Origin: JAVJQS01 sp040218815
GTDB lineage: Bacteria > Bacteroidota > Bacteroidia > Flavobacteriales_E > Vicingaceae
Length of the DNA stretch: 64,000 nucleotides
Assembly: GCA_040218815.1 (NCBI GenBank)
Contig: JAVJQS010000002.1
Location: 1 to 64,000, forward strand
Reading direction: 5' to 3'
This document shows, piece by piece, positions 52,981 to 61,889 of the stretch. The translations under genes and the position numbers were made by a program. How positions within the stretch are numbered: the stretch's first letter is position 1; every line of letters begins with the position of its first letter. The notes below the pieces were generated by a model that ran no database searches, had not been told where the DNA came from, and worked only from the letters and a program-made list of their open reading frames with translations.

Positions 52981-53018
52981 AAAAGCACCTTAGCTAATCA
53001 TTCAGCTAAGGTGCTTTT
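52981..53018 (+). terminator. Strong intrinsic terminator between the PKD gene and the CTD gene
   Basis: A 15-bp perfect stem AAAAGCACCTTAGCT / AGCTAAGGTGCTTTT with an 8-base loop. It works in both directions and lies midway in the 333-bp gap (52812-53144), so the two halves should be separate transcripts. Nothing else in that gap is recognised. Confidence 0.85.
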
Positions 53019-53144
53019 CAATTAAGGTGGTTTAAGTTAAAATTTATGCGGTTGTATTTACTCCCTTCACGTTGGGAAATTGGTTCTTTAAAGGCTACCA
53101 GTAAAGATGTACAATTACCTTGTGAATGACCAATTTATTGTAAA

Positions 53145-53618
53145 ATGGAATTAAAGCAAGCTAAGTTTTTTACGCTAATTAAATTTTTTACACCATTACT
53201 TTTTATTTTTCATATTGGGAATGCTACTGCCCAAACTAAGGCAACTTATTCAATTGGAAAAGAGAACTACAGGGTGGTTGCCATAAAAAAAGACACCAAC
53301 AGAATTGAAAGTGTTTCTAATGCTGTAGAGTTCGCAAAGTCTACAACTATTTATTTCCCTAATGCTTTTACTCCCGACAATGATGGAGCAAATGACACAT
53401 TTGGAGCAGTTGGGCTTAATGCTGAGGAATATGAATTGAAAATCTTTAATCGTTGGGGCGAATTACTATTTGAATCAAAAAATATAACGAATAAGTGGGA
53501 CGGCACACATAACGGAAAACTTGTTTCAGACGGTGTATATGTCTACACCTTTTTTGCTCGGGAAGCAGCAACCGGTAAAAAAATATCAAAATCTGGAACA
53601 GTAACTCTTCTGCTGTAG
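53145..53618 (+). CDS. Stand-alone T9SS type B (gliding-motility) C-terminal domain with its own signal peptide
   Basis: 157 aa. Residues 1-30 form a signal peptide (FFTLIKFFTPLLFIFHIG, then NATAQ). Residues ~35-65 (YSIGKENYRVVAIKKDTNRI) are the second half of a fibronectin-like unit, matching the half missing at the end of the upstream 1924-aa protein. Residues ~70-157 are the type B sorting domain (IYFPNAFTPDNDGANDTFG; LKIFNRWGELLFESK; WDGTHNGKLVSDGVYVYTF). It looks like the lost end of the PKD protein that gained a signal peptide. The PorP/SprF gene follows by 25 bp. Confidence 0.82.
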   Translation: MELKQAKFFTLIKFFTPLLFIFHIGNATAQTKATYSIGKENYRVVAIKKDTNRIESVSNAVEFAKSTTIYFPNAFTPDNDGANDTFGAVGLNAEEYELKIFNRWGELLFESKNITNKWDGTHNGKLVSDGVYVYTFFAREAATGKKISKSGTVTLLL

Positions 53619-53643
53619 AAAACGAGAATAAATATATAAACCG

Positions 53644-54597
53644 ATGAAACACTTTTACTTATTAGTTTTAGGAATCATGCTGTTCATTAGCTCGGCTAAT
53701 TCACAGCAAACTTATTTCTCACAGTTTTATACAACTTCAATGTACCTCAATCCTTCATTAACTGGAATTAATGAAGAGTCGAGACTTACGATGAACTTTC
53801 AAAACCATTGGCCTCAAATTGAAAATTCATTTATTACACAAAATGTAAGCTTTGAAAGTAACTTATCTCGCTTCAATAACGGGTTGGGAGTAAATGTCTA
53901 TAGAGATCAGGCTGGCGACGGAATGCTGACTGTAACATCATTCAGTGGAGCATATGCACATGAATTAAAACTATATAATGATCTTTATTTAAGGCTTGGA
54001 GTAAAAGCGGGTTTTGTTCAAAAAAATGTTGCTTGGGACAAACTTGTTTTTGAAGACATGATTGATTCTCGAGATGGAGTAGTTTATACTACTCAGCAGA
54101 AATTTGGAGAAGCTATAACATATGCAGATCTATCTTCAGGAATATTCATTTATAATGACACCTATTATGGTGGCTTTTCTATTAATCACTTAAATCAAGC
54201 CCAAGCTGGACTAATCAATCAAAATGGAAAATCAAGGTTAGAGAGAAGCTATACCATTCATGGAGGAGCTAAGTTTATTATGAATGGAAATGAAGATTAT
54301 AGTATCTCCCCCAATTTAATACTAAGCAAACAGGGCACATTTAAAAAGCTCAATGCAGGGGGGTATGTTGAAGCGAATCACCTCCTATTTGGTCTTTGGT
54401 ATGCAAGTACTGAAGAAATGATTGTGATGGTTGGGTTTCAAGGAAACCAATTTCAAATTGGATACTCTTATGACATGTATCCGGAAAACACTATTGGCTC
54501 AAGTTTAGGCTCTCACGAACTATCCTATATACAAACCTTTAAGAAAAGAAATAAGAAACGGAGGAACTATAGAACTACTCCTTGTCCAAAATTTTAA
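53644..54597 (+). CDS. PorP/SprF family T9SS membrane protein
   Basis: 317 aa with a signal peptide (MKHFYLLVLGIMLFISSANS, then QQTYFSQFYTTSMYLNPSLT, the family's diagnostic start). The rest is a beta-barrel of alternating strands (FNNGLGVNVYRDQAGDGMLT; YGGFSINHLNQAQAGL; QIGYSYDMYPENTIGSSLGS) ending in the usual HELSYIQTF. SprF-type proteins hold type B cargo at the outer membrane; such genes are routinely placed directly after their cargo, here the 53145 CTD gene, 25 bp upstream. Confidence 0.95.
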   Translation: MKHFYLLVLGIMLFISSANSQQTYFSQFYTTSMYLNPSLTGINEESRLTMNFQNHWPQIENSFITQNVSFESNLSRFNNGLGVNVYRDQAGDGMLTVTSFSGAYAHELKLYNDLYLRLGVKAGFVQKNVAWDKLVFEDMIDSRDGVVYTTQQKFGEAITYADLSSGIFIYNDTYYGGFSINHLNQAQAGLINQNGKSRLERSYTIHGGAKFIMNGNEDYSISPNLILSKQGTFKKLNAGGYVEANHLLFGLWYASTEEMIVMVGFQGNQFQIGYSYDMYPENTIGSSLGSHELSYIQTFKKRNKKRRNYRTTPCPKF

Positions 54598-54608
54598 ACT
54601 CAAAAAGT

Positions 54609-55847
54609 ATGAAAATGAATACTATATTACTGAAATTATCAACTTTTATATGCATTTCGCTATTACCATACCTCGCAAAATCGCAGATGAGCTCTTCCAT
54701 GGATGGAAATTGGGGCAATGCTTCAAACTGGTCTAATGGTGTACCTGGCGAAGGAGATGTTGTAACTATTTCAAATAATTTTACGCTTGATAGTGATATT
54801 AGTATTAATAATAATGGTTCTTATATAGTAAGTAGTGGATCTATAATCGATCCTCAAGGAGGAAAAAAACACAAAATAAATATAGAAGACTTTGGATACC
54901 TTGAAGTTTCAGGAAATGTATTTATTGGTGGAGACTTGGATATTGAAGATAATGGTGAACTGATTATTAGAGGCTGCGATACGCTTATCGTTGGTGGAAG
55001 TTTAGGCCTTAATAATAATTCAAAAATAACCTTAGAGGAATGTGCTGTCATTATAGTAGAAAAAGATTTAAAAATAAAGAATGATGTATTGGCAACTATA
55101 GATGGAAATATTATTGTTGATGGCAAATTAGAGACTAAAAACGATGCTATAATATCAGGGATTGGCTATATTGAAACAGGGAAAAAAATTGATATCAAAG
55201 GCAATTCTTCAATATTTGGAAGTACTTCTGGGTGCAATTCAGGACCTTGTGCCACAGGCACAGGGAACCCACTGCCCATTGTTTTAGGTGCATTTGAGGC
55301 GGATTTTTTAAGTGCCGATGCTGTTGAAGTTAGATGGGAAACGCTTTCTGAAGTAAATAATGACTTTTTTACTTTATATTATTCAACAACTGGTGAAAAA
55401 TTTATAGAAGCTAAAAAAATTACAGGAGCTGGAAATAGTAATGAATTGTTGGTTTATAAAGCCCTTATTAATAGGCTAAACTCCAATACCATTTATTTAA
55501 AATTAAAGCAAACTGACTTTGATGGTAATTCTGAAGAATTCAAACCAATTGTAATTAATAGAAAGTCAATTCAACAATCTTTTTCTGATGATGTATTGTT
55601 ATTTCCTAACCCTGGTGATGGAAAATCTCTATTTCTTCTATTTAAAGACCTGAAACCACAAACGCTTAAAGTTATGCTTTTCAATTCTTCTGGTGAACAG
55701 ATCTTAACTAGATTAATTACCAACCATGTAAATGAAAACTCTTTAAAAATTGAGCTTTTAAATGGAGTGACTCTCAATAAAGGACTCTATATTGTTCGTG
55801 TTGTGTCTTCAAATACAAAAGTAGAAAAGAAATACATCGTTCATTAA
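54609..55847 (+). CDS. Secreted protein with T9SS type A sorting domain
   Basis: About 412 aa from the ATG at 54609, chosen over one at 54582 because it begins directly before the signal peptide (MKMNTILLKLSTFICISLLP) and avoids overlap with the PorP gene. Mature N-terminus: W-x-N-A-S-N-W-S-N-G-V-P, the same motif as the 1565-aa protein, then a beta-helix of short Ile/Asp/Asn repeats (ISNNFTLDSDISINNNG). A fibronectin-like stretch (VEVRWETLSEVNNDFFTLYY) and a type A domain (LLFPNPGDGKSLFLLFKDLK ... GLYIVRV) follow. Surface-located; function unknown. Confidence 0.85.
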   Translation: MKMNTILLKLSTFICISLLPYLAKSQMSSSMDGNWGNASNWSNGVPGEGDVVTISNNFTLDSDISINNNGSYIVSSGSIIDPQGGKKHKINIEDFGYLEVSGNVFIGGDLDIEDNGELIIRGCDTLIVGGSLGLNNNSKITLEECAVIIVEKDLKIKNDVLATIDGNIIVDGKLETKNDAIISGIGYIETGKKIDIKGNSSIFGSTSGCNSGPCATGTGNPLPIVLGAFEADFLSADAVEVRWETLSEVNNDFFTLYYSTTGEKFIEAKKITGAGNSNELLVYKALINRLNSNTIYLKLKQTDFDGNSEEFKPIVINRKSIQQSFSDDVLLFPNPGDGKSLFLLFKDLKPQTLKVMLFNSSGEQILTRLITNHVNENSLKIELLNGVTLNKGLYIVRVVSSNTKVEKKYIVH

Positions 55848-55866
55848 AAGTCATTAATTATTAAAT

Positions 55867-55910
55867 AGCCCTCTATTTACTTCAAAAAATAAGTAGTTAG
55901 AGGGTTTTTT
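55867..55910 (+). terminator. Intrinsic terminator after the type A gene
   Basis: CCCTCTA pairs with TAGAGGG, with an inner ACTT/AAGT pairing, followed by TTTTTT, 20 bp after the stop codon. Confidence 0.75.
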
Positions 55911-56566
55911 CTATCACCCTTCTAAATAACTATTTAAGCTGTGGAAATTTCTATTCTGCAATTAAAAACGGCTCCACTTTAATGCTAATTTAATATACAT
56001 TTAATGTTCTAGCTTGTAACCTATTCCCTTTAAGCTGGAGACCGTTACAAAGATGCCCTGATTCAATTGATTTATAAAAAGTGGCTATAGTCCTCTCTAT
56101 ACAGCATTAGAAAAGTTCAATTATTCTACTCCCATTGCAGAGCTTACAATTTGCCAAAGCGATGGCTATTAAATAAATGTTTTTAACTTCACTAGGACAA
56201 TTAAATCGAGAGATTGTATCGTTTATTTAATTAGAATAGGCTTGTTAAATCGCCTGATTTATATATAGGTTCTATTATCCTTAGGTTAATTCAAATGATC
56301 TCATTGTGGTTAAATTCATGTAAATTTTGAATAAGTGAAGCTTGGTTCACTAGATTATCTATAGGGCTTGATAGATTCGATTTACATAAATAAAAAAGTT
56401 TCTAAAAGAGCAAAATTTGTTGTTGGGTGAATTTGAACCACTGACAACTATTCTGCGCTTTTAGAAACCGATTAAGAGTCTAAGAAAGTTTTCCTTTTTT
56501 TGAGTGAATCCCAAACTTAGGTTAAGGCATACCCCTCCCTTTTTTAAAATTCATGCTTAAACTAAT
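55911..56566. other. Gene-free region
   Basis: About 650 bp with no supportable gene on either strand. The only structure noted is the long inverted repeat at 56398-56468. Confidence 0.5.
56398..56468 (-). terminator. Long inverted repeat, probable minus-strand terminator
   Basis: GTTTCTAAAAGAGCA (56398-56412) and TGCGCTTTTAGAAAC (56454-56468) pair over 15 positions with one mismatch. On the minus strand the structure ends in TTTTTT, fitting a terminator for the 56567-57082 gene about 100 bp upstream. The 41-base loop contains, on the minus strand, GTGGTTCAAATTCACC, which looks like a tRNA T-arm. Confidence 0.5.
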
Positions 56567-57082
56567 TTAATTCTTAGCCATTTCATTATTTGAGCTAAAA
56601 CTAGTGCTCTTTAGTCTGTTTTTTGTATACTCCTTATTAAATTCGAACTCTCTATTCTGGTGGTTTAATTCTAAAATAGCCATTGGAAAGTCATATGAGT
56701 CATTGTCTAAATACGGCTCTTTTTTTACTAAGCCGACGTCAAATTTGTAAGTTTTAGAGCTAAAGTCTATATTTTGGGTCTTATCTGTTTTAATTATTAT
56801 TCTTTTAGTAAAAAATCCTTCTTTTTCAAATTGAAGGGTGTAATACTTTTCACTATCAGCAATAAAAACAAATTTTCCATTTGATTTAGTCTCAAGCGTT
56901 GAAATACATTTGTTGTCGTCAAACACTTTTACAATCACATCTTTGGACTTCTTGCCATCTATAAAGGTATAACCCACGAACTTATGATCATTAATGTTTT
57001 GGGCTGATAAATTTTTAGTATTAACCACTAATAGTGATAATACGAGTAATAGAAAGGTATAATTTTTTGATATTGACTTCAT
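56567..57082 (-). CDS. Secreted carboxypeptidase-regulatory-like protein, paralogue A
   Basis: 171 aa with a signal peptide (MKSISKNYTFLLLVLSLLVV, cut near SAQN). The core KFVGYTFIDGKKSKDVIVKV, then TLETKSNGKFVFIADSEKYY and LQFEKEGFFTKRIIIKT, is a transthyretin-like (carboxypeptidase regulatory) beta-sandwich with the Thr-x-Ser-Asn-Gly-Lys-Phe-x-Phe signature. The 57377-57865 gene is a paralogue with the same order of strands. A ~60-aa tail follows. Function unknown; such domains often stabilise surface or envelope proteins. Confidence 0.7.
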   Translation of the reverse strand: MKSISKNYTFLLLVLSLLVVNTKNLSAQNINDHKFVGYTFIDGKKSKDVIVKVFDDNKCISTLETKSNGKFVFIADSEKYYTLQFEKEGFFTKRIIIKTDKTQNIDFSSKTYKFDVGLVKKEPYLDNDSYDFPMAILELNHQNREFEFNKEYTKNRLKSTSFSSNNEMAKN

Positions 57083-57289
57083 AGTTCTTGTTTTTAAATT
57101 TATAGTATAAACTTAGGTTTAGAGTCCCCTTTTTAAAATTACTGGCTTCCGATTGCCTCTGCTTAGTTTCCCAACGTATGCCTTATTGTATAGTAAAGAA
57201 ATGTATGGTGTTGCTATTAGACTTAGCGTTTAACATTTGTCGATACTAGAGTTTCTTGCAAAAGCCACTACTCATAAATACCAATAAAA

Positions 57290-57313
57290 AAACTCATCGA
57301 ATAAGATGAGTTT
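57290..57313 (-). terminator. Intrinsic terminator of paralogue B
   Basis: Stem AAACTCATC / GATGAGTTT with loop GAATAA. On the minus strand it is followed by TTTT, 64 bp after the stop of the 57377-57865 gene. The two paralogues are thus separate transcripts. Confidence 0.7.
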
Positions 57314-57376
57314 AATGTCTTTGATTTTAATTTCCTAAAGAAGCTTTGCTAAAATCCCATATCATTACTTATTAAT

Positions 57377-57865
57377 CTATAAGTTACTTAAGGTTTCATT
57401 TAAGCTTTTAAAGTAATATTCTTTATTGCGATTACTTTTGTAAGTGAAACTATTGCTAATCCTATTTGGCTCAATAACATCAACCTTGGAGATAAACTCA
57501 TCCTCCTTTTGGCCTTTTTTCATCTTTACTAGGTTAATTTCAAATTTAAACTTATTCATCTGGTCTTGATTCAGATCTATACTGGTTGTATTCACAATCA
57601 ATTGCTTTGTCAAATAACCAGGTTTTTTAAACTGCAGTATAAAGCTCTTACTTCCTTCTCCATAAAATGCAAATTTTCCATTTGACTTAGTTTCATAATT
57701 TGAAAAACAGGAGTCCCCTTCAAATACCTGAATTGTAACACCTTTTGCATTTTTATTATGAGTAGTAACTTTTCCTAAAAATTCATAGATAGTGCCATTC
57801 TGTGCTGACAATAATCCTGTGAAAATTAAAAGTGATAGTAGGGTGGTAAATTTTCTAATGTTCAT
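57377..57865 (-). CDS. Secreted carboxypeptidase-regulatory-like protein, paralogue B
   Basis: 162 aa with a signal peptide (MNIRKFTTLLSLLIFTGLLS, then AQNGTIYEF). The core GKVTTHNKNAKGVTIQVFEG, SNYETKSNGKFAFYGEGSKS and LQFKKPGYLTKQLIVNT aligns along its length with the 56567-57082 protein, including ETKSNGKFxF and Gly-x-x-Thr-Lys. It has the transthyretin-like fold and a helical tail. The pair probably arose by local duplication and has diverged well. Function unknown. Confidence 0.7.
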   Translation of the reverse strand: MNIRKFTTLLSLLIFTGLLSAQNGTIYEFLGKVTTHNKNAKGVTIQVFEGDSCFSNYETKSNGKFAFYGEGSKSFILQFKKPGYLTKQLIVNTTSIDLNQDQMNKFKFEINLVKMKKGQKEDEFISKVDVIEPNRISNSFTYKSNRNKEYYFKSLNETLSNL

Positions 57866-58136
57866 GGTTTTATTTTTATGTATTACGATGTAAACTTAGC
57901 GACAAGGTACTCCTAGTTGTGACATACAACTTCCTAATGCCAACTTCAACCTTCCTAACGTCTGAAAAATATTAATTGTAAGAGTAAAATGGCGCTACAA
58001 CCCATTCTAAAAAGAAGTTCTAGCAGTATTAGTTATAAACTAATTTGAGCAATCTTCTTTTTTTTGAAATTAACTGCAATTTTATTAGCAGCTTATTTTA
58101 TATTTTGGATATGTTTGTCACCTAATAAATTACTAC

Positions 58137-58760
58137 ATGCCAATCTTAAAAACTGCCCCAACAGCACTTCTATTAGCTGTTTTTCTACTACTTTCATCAA
58201 GCTGTGCGACTATAGTCGGTGGCAGCCAATACAACGCTTATGTTAAGGTTGATGGTAAACCAACAGCTAAAATATACTATAATGGTGCACTCCTAGGAAC
58301 AGGGGCTGGCAATATAAAAATTCCAAGAAAAGAAGCTAATAATTTAAGCTTCAGGCTTGTTCAAGATGGCTGCCCAGAACAAGAAATTAAATTTAATACC
58401 CGATCATTCAGAGGATGGGCATTAGTGGGCTCCTTTATTACGTTCAGTATTATAACTCCTACTGGAATTCCTATTCCTGTTGGTAATTTTATTGACTTTG
58501 CTACCGGAGCATATTGGAAACCAGAGAAATCTGATCCATCCATTAGAAAGGTAGATTACAACAACTACCAGTATTACTTAGACTATTCTCTCTGCAATGT
58601 GCAACAACCTGGTTTTTCCCCTGCAGTCAATCAGGCAAAACCAGTCAATGCGGTGCAAACCAAGGAAGAAAAGCTGATAGAGCTAAAAGAATTATTTGAT
58701 TCTGGAATGATTACTGAAGAAGAATACCTTTCTTCAAGGAAAGAGGTATTAGCACAATAA
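58137..58760 (+). CDS. Lipoprotein with PEGA-like start and C-terminal SHOCT motif
   Basis: 207 aa. The lipoprotein signal LLLSSSCATIVGG places the Cys near residue 23. The next ~50 residues (YVKVDGKPTAKIYYNGALLG, then IKIPRKEANNLSFRLV) share layout with the start of the 20968 protease (SCATILNG..VDGEEP). A hydrophobic segment (WALVGSFITFSIITPTGIPI) follows. The last ~30 residues (KLIELKELFDSGMITEEEYL) are a SHOCT domain, an oligomerisation or binding module. Role unknown; it could span or sit on the envelope. Confidence 0.75.
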   Translation: MPILKTAPTALLLAVFLLLSSSCATIVGGSQYNAYVKVDGKPTAKIYYNGALLGTGAGNIKIPRKEANNLSFRLVQDGCPEQEIKFNTRSFRGWALVGSFITFSIITPTGIPIPVGNFIDFATGAYWKPEKSDPSIRKVDYNNYQYYLDYSLCNVQQPGFSPAVNQAKPVNAVQTKEEKLIELKELFDSGMITEEEYLSSRKEVLAQ

Positions 58761-58829
58761 TTAACTACTTTACTTACCAAAGCCTGCCTTAAATTTTTCT
58801 AACTCGCGGTTGGATATTAATATTGCACT

Positions 58830-59792
58830 ATGGTAGATTTACTAATCATAGGGGCTGGCCCAATTGGTATTGCTTGTGCTATGCAGGCTAAAAAATCAAA
58901 TCTAAATTACCTAGTCTTAGAAAAAGGTCCTCTTGTTAACTCCCTGTATCACTACCCTGTTAACATGACTTTTTTTTCTACCTCAGAAAAGTTGGAGCTT
59001 GACAATATCCCCTTTATCAGTAAAAGTGCTAAACCAGATAAGCAAGAGGCATTAGAGTACTATCGTCGAATTGCTACTTCAAATCAACTCAACATCAACT
59101 TATTTGAAGCGGTAAAGTCGGTCAGCAAAAAAGAAAATACTTTTAAGGTAGTGAGTTCAAAAAATACTTACAAAGCCAAAAATATTGTGGTGGCCACCGG
59201 ATTTTACGATATTCCTAATTACCTCAATGTCCCTGGTGAAAATTTACAAAAGGTATCCCATTATTATGGAGACCCGCATTACTATGCAGGTTTAAAAACT
59301 GCTGTAATTGGAGCCAGTAATTCCGCCATTGATGCTGCACTTGAGATCTACCGAAAAGGTGGAGAAGTTAGCTTGATTGTACGCAAGCAAGAAATTGGAA
59401 AACGCGTAAAGTATTGGGTTCGTCCCGATATTCTTAACCGAATTAATGAAGGAAGTATTAGTGTTTACTATTCTTCAGAAGTGAAAGAAATCAAAGAAAA
59501 AGAACTGCTGTTGGAAACTCCCCATGGTGAAATTACGATTGAAAATGATTTCGTATTGGCGCTCACCGGATACCGTCCAAACATCACCTTTTTGCAAGCT
59601 ATGGGAATTTCTATTTCTGACGATGAACTGAAAAAACCCGTATATGATGAAAAATCAATGGAAACAAATGTCGAAGGAATCTATTTGGCAGGAGTTATCT
59701 GCGGGGGAATGGAAACGCATAAATGGTTCATTGAAAACTCACGAATTCATGCCAATAAAATTATAGAAGCAGTGGCTAAGAAAACTGCTTAA
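58830..59792 (+). CDS. ypdA: YpdA family bacillithiol-disulfide reductase (flavoprotein)
   Basis: 320 aa. FAD-binding GxGxxG (IIGAGPIGIACAMQ, residues 5-18) and NADPH-binding AVIGASNSAIDAALEIYRKG (~155-174) are both present. The conserved PVNMTFFSTSEKLELDNIPF and GYRPNITFLQAMGI, with no redox-active CxxC, are specific to YpdA, which reduces bacillithiol disulfide. Its end overlaps the convergent cysteine dioxygenase gene by 4 bp. It fits the thiol and sulfur theme of the neighbours. Confidence 0.88.
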   Translation: MVDLLIIGAGPIGIACAMQAKKSNLNYLVLEKGPLVNSLYHYPVNMTFFSTSEKLELDNIPFISKSAKPDKQEALEYYRRIATSNQLNINLFEAVKSVSKKENTFKVVSSKNTYKAKNIVVATGFYDIPNYLNVPGENLQKVSHYYGDPHYYAGLKTAVIGASNSAIDAALEIYRKGGEVSLIVRKQEIGKRVKYWVRPDILNRINEGSISVYYSSEVKEIKEKELLLETPHGEITIENDFVLALTGYRPNITFLQAMGISISDDELKKPVYDEKSMETNVEGIYLAGVICGGMETHKWFIENSRIHANKIIEAVAKKTA

Positions 59793-60349
59793 TGCACCTC
59801 TTCTTTTACCGGTTCACCCTTAAAAGAATCATACTTAAGCGGTTTTAGCTCAAATTGATCCAATTCGGCATTATAAATATTGCATTCATCAATCGGGTTC
59901 ATGTACAAATGCAAACTCATCCCCCTACTTTTTTCTGAATTAGCTAGTCGATGATAACCCATATCATCATTCATATAAGACACACCTTCTTTCATTAAGT
60001 CCAATTCTTGCTCTATTTTCAAGCCCCTTTCTGTTTCCTGAAAACGCTCTTCTTGAAATTCTCCTTTTAAAACATACACCCAGCATTCTTGATTGTTATG
60101 ACAGTGAATAGCCGTTTCCTCTCCTTCATCCCAGCACAATAAAATCAATTCATAATCCTTGGTTCGGTGAATGCAATTTCGGGTGTAGCTGCTTTCTTCC
60201 CAAAAAACATAAGGACTATACTCCGTTAACGGAATGTTTATTCTGCTAACTATTTTTTTATAGCCTTCTTCATCACAACCATTAAGATTGGCAATAAGTT
60301 GATTAATTGTAGTGATTTCCTGATCCATAAAAAAGTGTGATTTTCTCAA
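59789..60349 (-). CDS. Cysteine dioxygenase
   Basis: 186 aa of cupin fold that oxidises cysteine to cysteine sulfinate with O2. The iron ligands are in place: His82 and His84 (IHCHNNQECW) and His133 (GYHRLANS). Cys89 and Tyr149 (SLHLY) occupy the positions of the Cys93-Tyr157 crosslink in mammalian CDO, rarely kept in bacteria. Met1 or Met9 could be the start. It is divergent from the cysteine-sulfinate-decarboxylase-like gene, 142 bp away, which would use its product. Confidence 0.9.
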   Translation of the reverse strand: MRKSHFFMDQEITTINQLIANLNGCDEEGYKKIVSRINIPLTEYSPYVFWEESSYTRNCIHRTKDYELILLCWDEGEETAIHCHNNQECWVYVLKGEFQEERFQETERGLKIEQELDLMKEGVSYMNDDMGYHRLANSEKSRGMSLHLYMNPIDECNIYNAELDQFELKPLKYDSFKGEPVKEEVH

Positions 60350-60491
60350 AGTTAAGAAAACTGAAGGGAGCAGTCAAGCTAAAGAAACCTTTACTCCCAT
60401 TGATAAATTATTGATAAAGTGCTGATTTTTCTGCTCCTATCAAATATGATTTACGTACTTTGTAGCTTCTTTAAGAAGCATTTATAACTAC

Positions 60492-61886
60492 ATGAACAAG
60501 AAAGACCTTTCTCAATTTCAAGAAATTGTAAGCCAACTACTCCAGGCAGAAAAAGACGAACCAGTTGTTAAACCCATTGCCGCAGAAAAACTATTTGATC
60601 AGTTAGATTTAAGCCTCAAAAAGGCGCCGCTTGACGATGAAAGCTTTTACCAGTCGTTAAAAGAAATTGTGTTTAAAACACCACGAACTGCAAGCAATAA
60701 GTTTTTCAATCAATTGTTTGGTGGCCGTAGAAGTAAATCCGTATTAGGAGATTTAGTTGCTGTGATGCTCAACAACAGCATGTATACATACAAAGTTGCT
60801 GGGCCTATGGTTGGTGTTGAAAAAGTCATAATAAAAGAAGTTTGCAACATGATTGGCTATGGTGAAATGGCCGATGGCACCATTGCCACAGGAGGCTCAA
60901 TGAGCAACTTTACTGCCATGGTAATGGCAAGAGATGCAGCAAATGCGAATTTAACTACTGCAGGAGTAGAACAAAAAATGATTGTTTATACTTCAGCCGA
61001 TTCCCATTATTCCATTGCAAAAAATACCGCTCTAATTGGCGTTGGCCGCGATCAAGTGCGATTTATAAAGACGGATGAATATGGAAAAATGATTCCTGAA
61101 GAATTGGAAAAACAAATCATTAAGGATAAAACCGAAGGCCTTTTGCCATTTTTTGTGAATGCCACTGCTGGAACAACTGTTATGGGCGCTTTTGATGATA
61201 TAAAAGCGGCAAGCGCAATCAGTAAAAAACACAATTTATGGTTGCATGTAGATGGAGCATATTGCGGGGCTGTAATTTTCAGTGAAAAGTATAAGTACTT
61301 AGTTGATGGATTAGAGCTCTCGGACTCCTTTAGCGTAAATGCACATAAAATGTTAGGCACTCCTTTGACCTGCTCAATAATTGTTTGCCAGAACAAAAAA
61401 CACCTCAACCACTCCTTTTCAAACGACGCCACCTACTTATATCAAACAGATGGAGATGACTACAACCTAGGTAAAACTTCCTTCCAATGTGGTAGAAGAA
61501 ATGATGCTCTTAAGCTATGGACACTTTGGAAGTCAATAGGTAGTGATGGCTTAGAGAAAATGGTTGACCACCAATTTAAATTAGCTGACATCGCTCGAGA
61601 ATACATCCAGAATAATTCCGACTACACCTTATACAGCTATGGAGACTCTGTATCAGTTTGCTTCAACTATAAGGGCATTCCAGCACCAAAATTGTGCACC
61701 GCCCTGTATCAAAATGCCGAATTAGTTGTTGGTTTTGGTTCATTCAATGACCATGAATTTGTTCGTTTTGTGACCATTAACCCAGATAACAATAAAGAAG
61801 AAATTATTGCCTTCTTCAACACCTTGGAGGCATTTGCCGACAAACATTTTGAAGAATTAATGGAAGTAGAAACTACAAACTCTTAA
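60492..61886 (+). CDS. PLP-dependent decarboxylase, probable cysteine-sulfinate decarboxylase
   Basis: 464 aa, group II decarboxylase family (GAD/CSAD/DDC). Visible: ATGGSMSNFTAMVMARDAA (~133-151), ADSHYSIAKNTALIGVG, the aspartate loop LHVDGAYCGA (Asp254) and the PLP lysine in SFSVNAHKMLGTP (Lys286). The context, divergent from cysteine dioxygenase and followed by a symporter, favours cysteine sulfinate to hypotaurine. Glutamate, aspartate or aromatic amino acids are other substrates of the family and cannot be ruled out by sequence alone. Confidence 0.8.
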   Translation: MNKKDLSQFQEIVSQLLQAEKDEPVVKPIAAEKLFDQLDLSLKKAPLDDESFYQSLKEIVFKTPRTASNKFFNQLFGGRRSKSVLGDLVAVMLNNSMYTYKVAGPMVGVEKVIIKEVCNMIGYGEMADGTIATGGSMSNFTAMVMARDAANANLTTAGVEQKMIVYTSADSHYSIAKNTALIGVGRDQVRFIKTDEYGKMIPEELEKQIIKDKTEGLLPFFVNATAGTTVMGAFDDIKAASAISKKHNLWLHVDGAYCGAVIFSEKYKYLVDGLELSDSFSVNAHKMLGTPLTCSIIVCQNKKHLNHSFSNDATYLYQTDGDDYNLGKTSFQCGRRNDALKLWTLWKSIGSDGLEKMVDHQFKLADIAREYIQNNSDYTLYSYGDSVSVCFNYKGIPAPKLCTALYQNAELVVGFGSFNDHEFVRFVTINPDNNKEEIIAFFNTLEAFADKHFEELMEVETTNS

Positions 61887-61889
61887 AAT

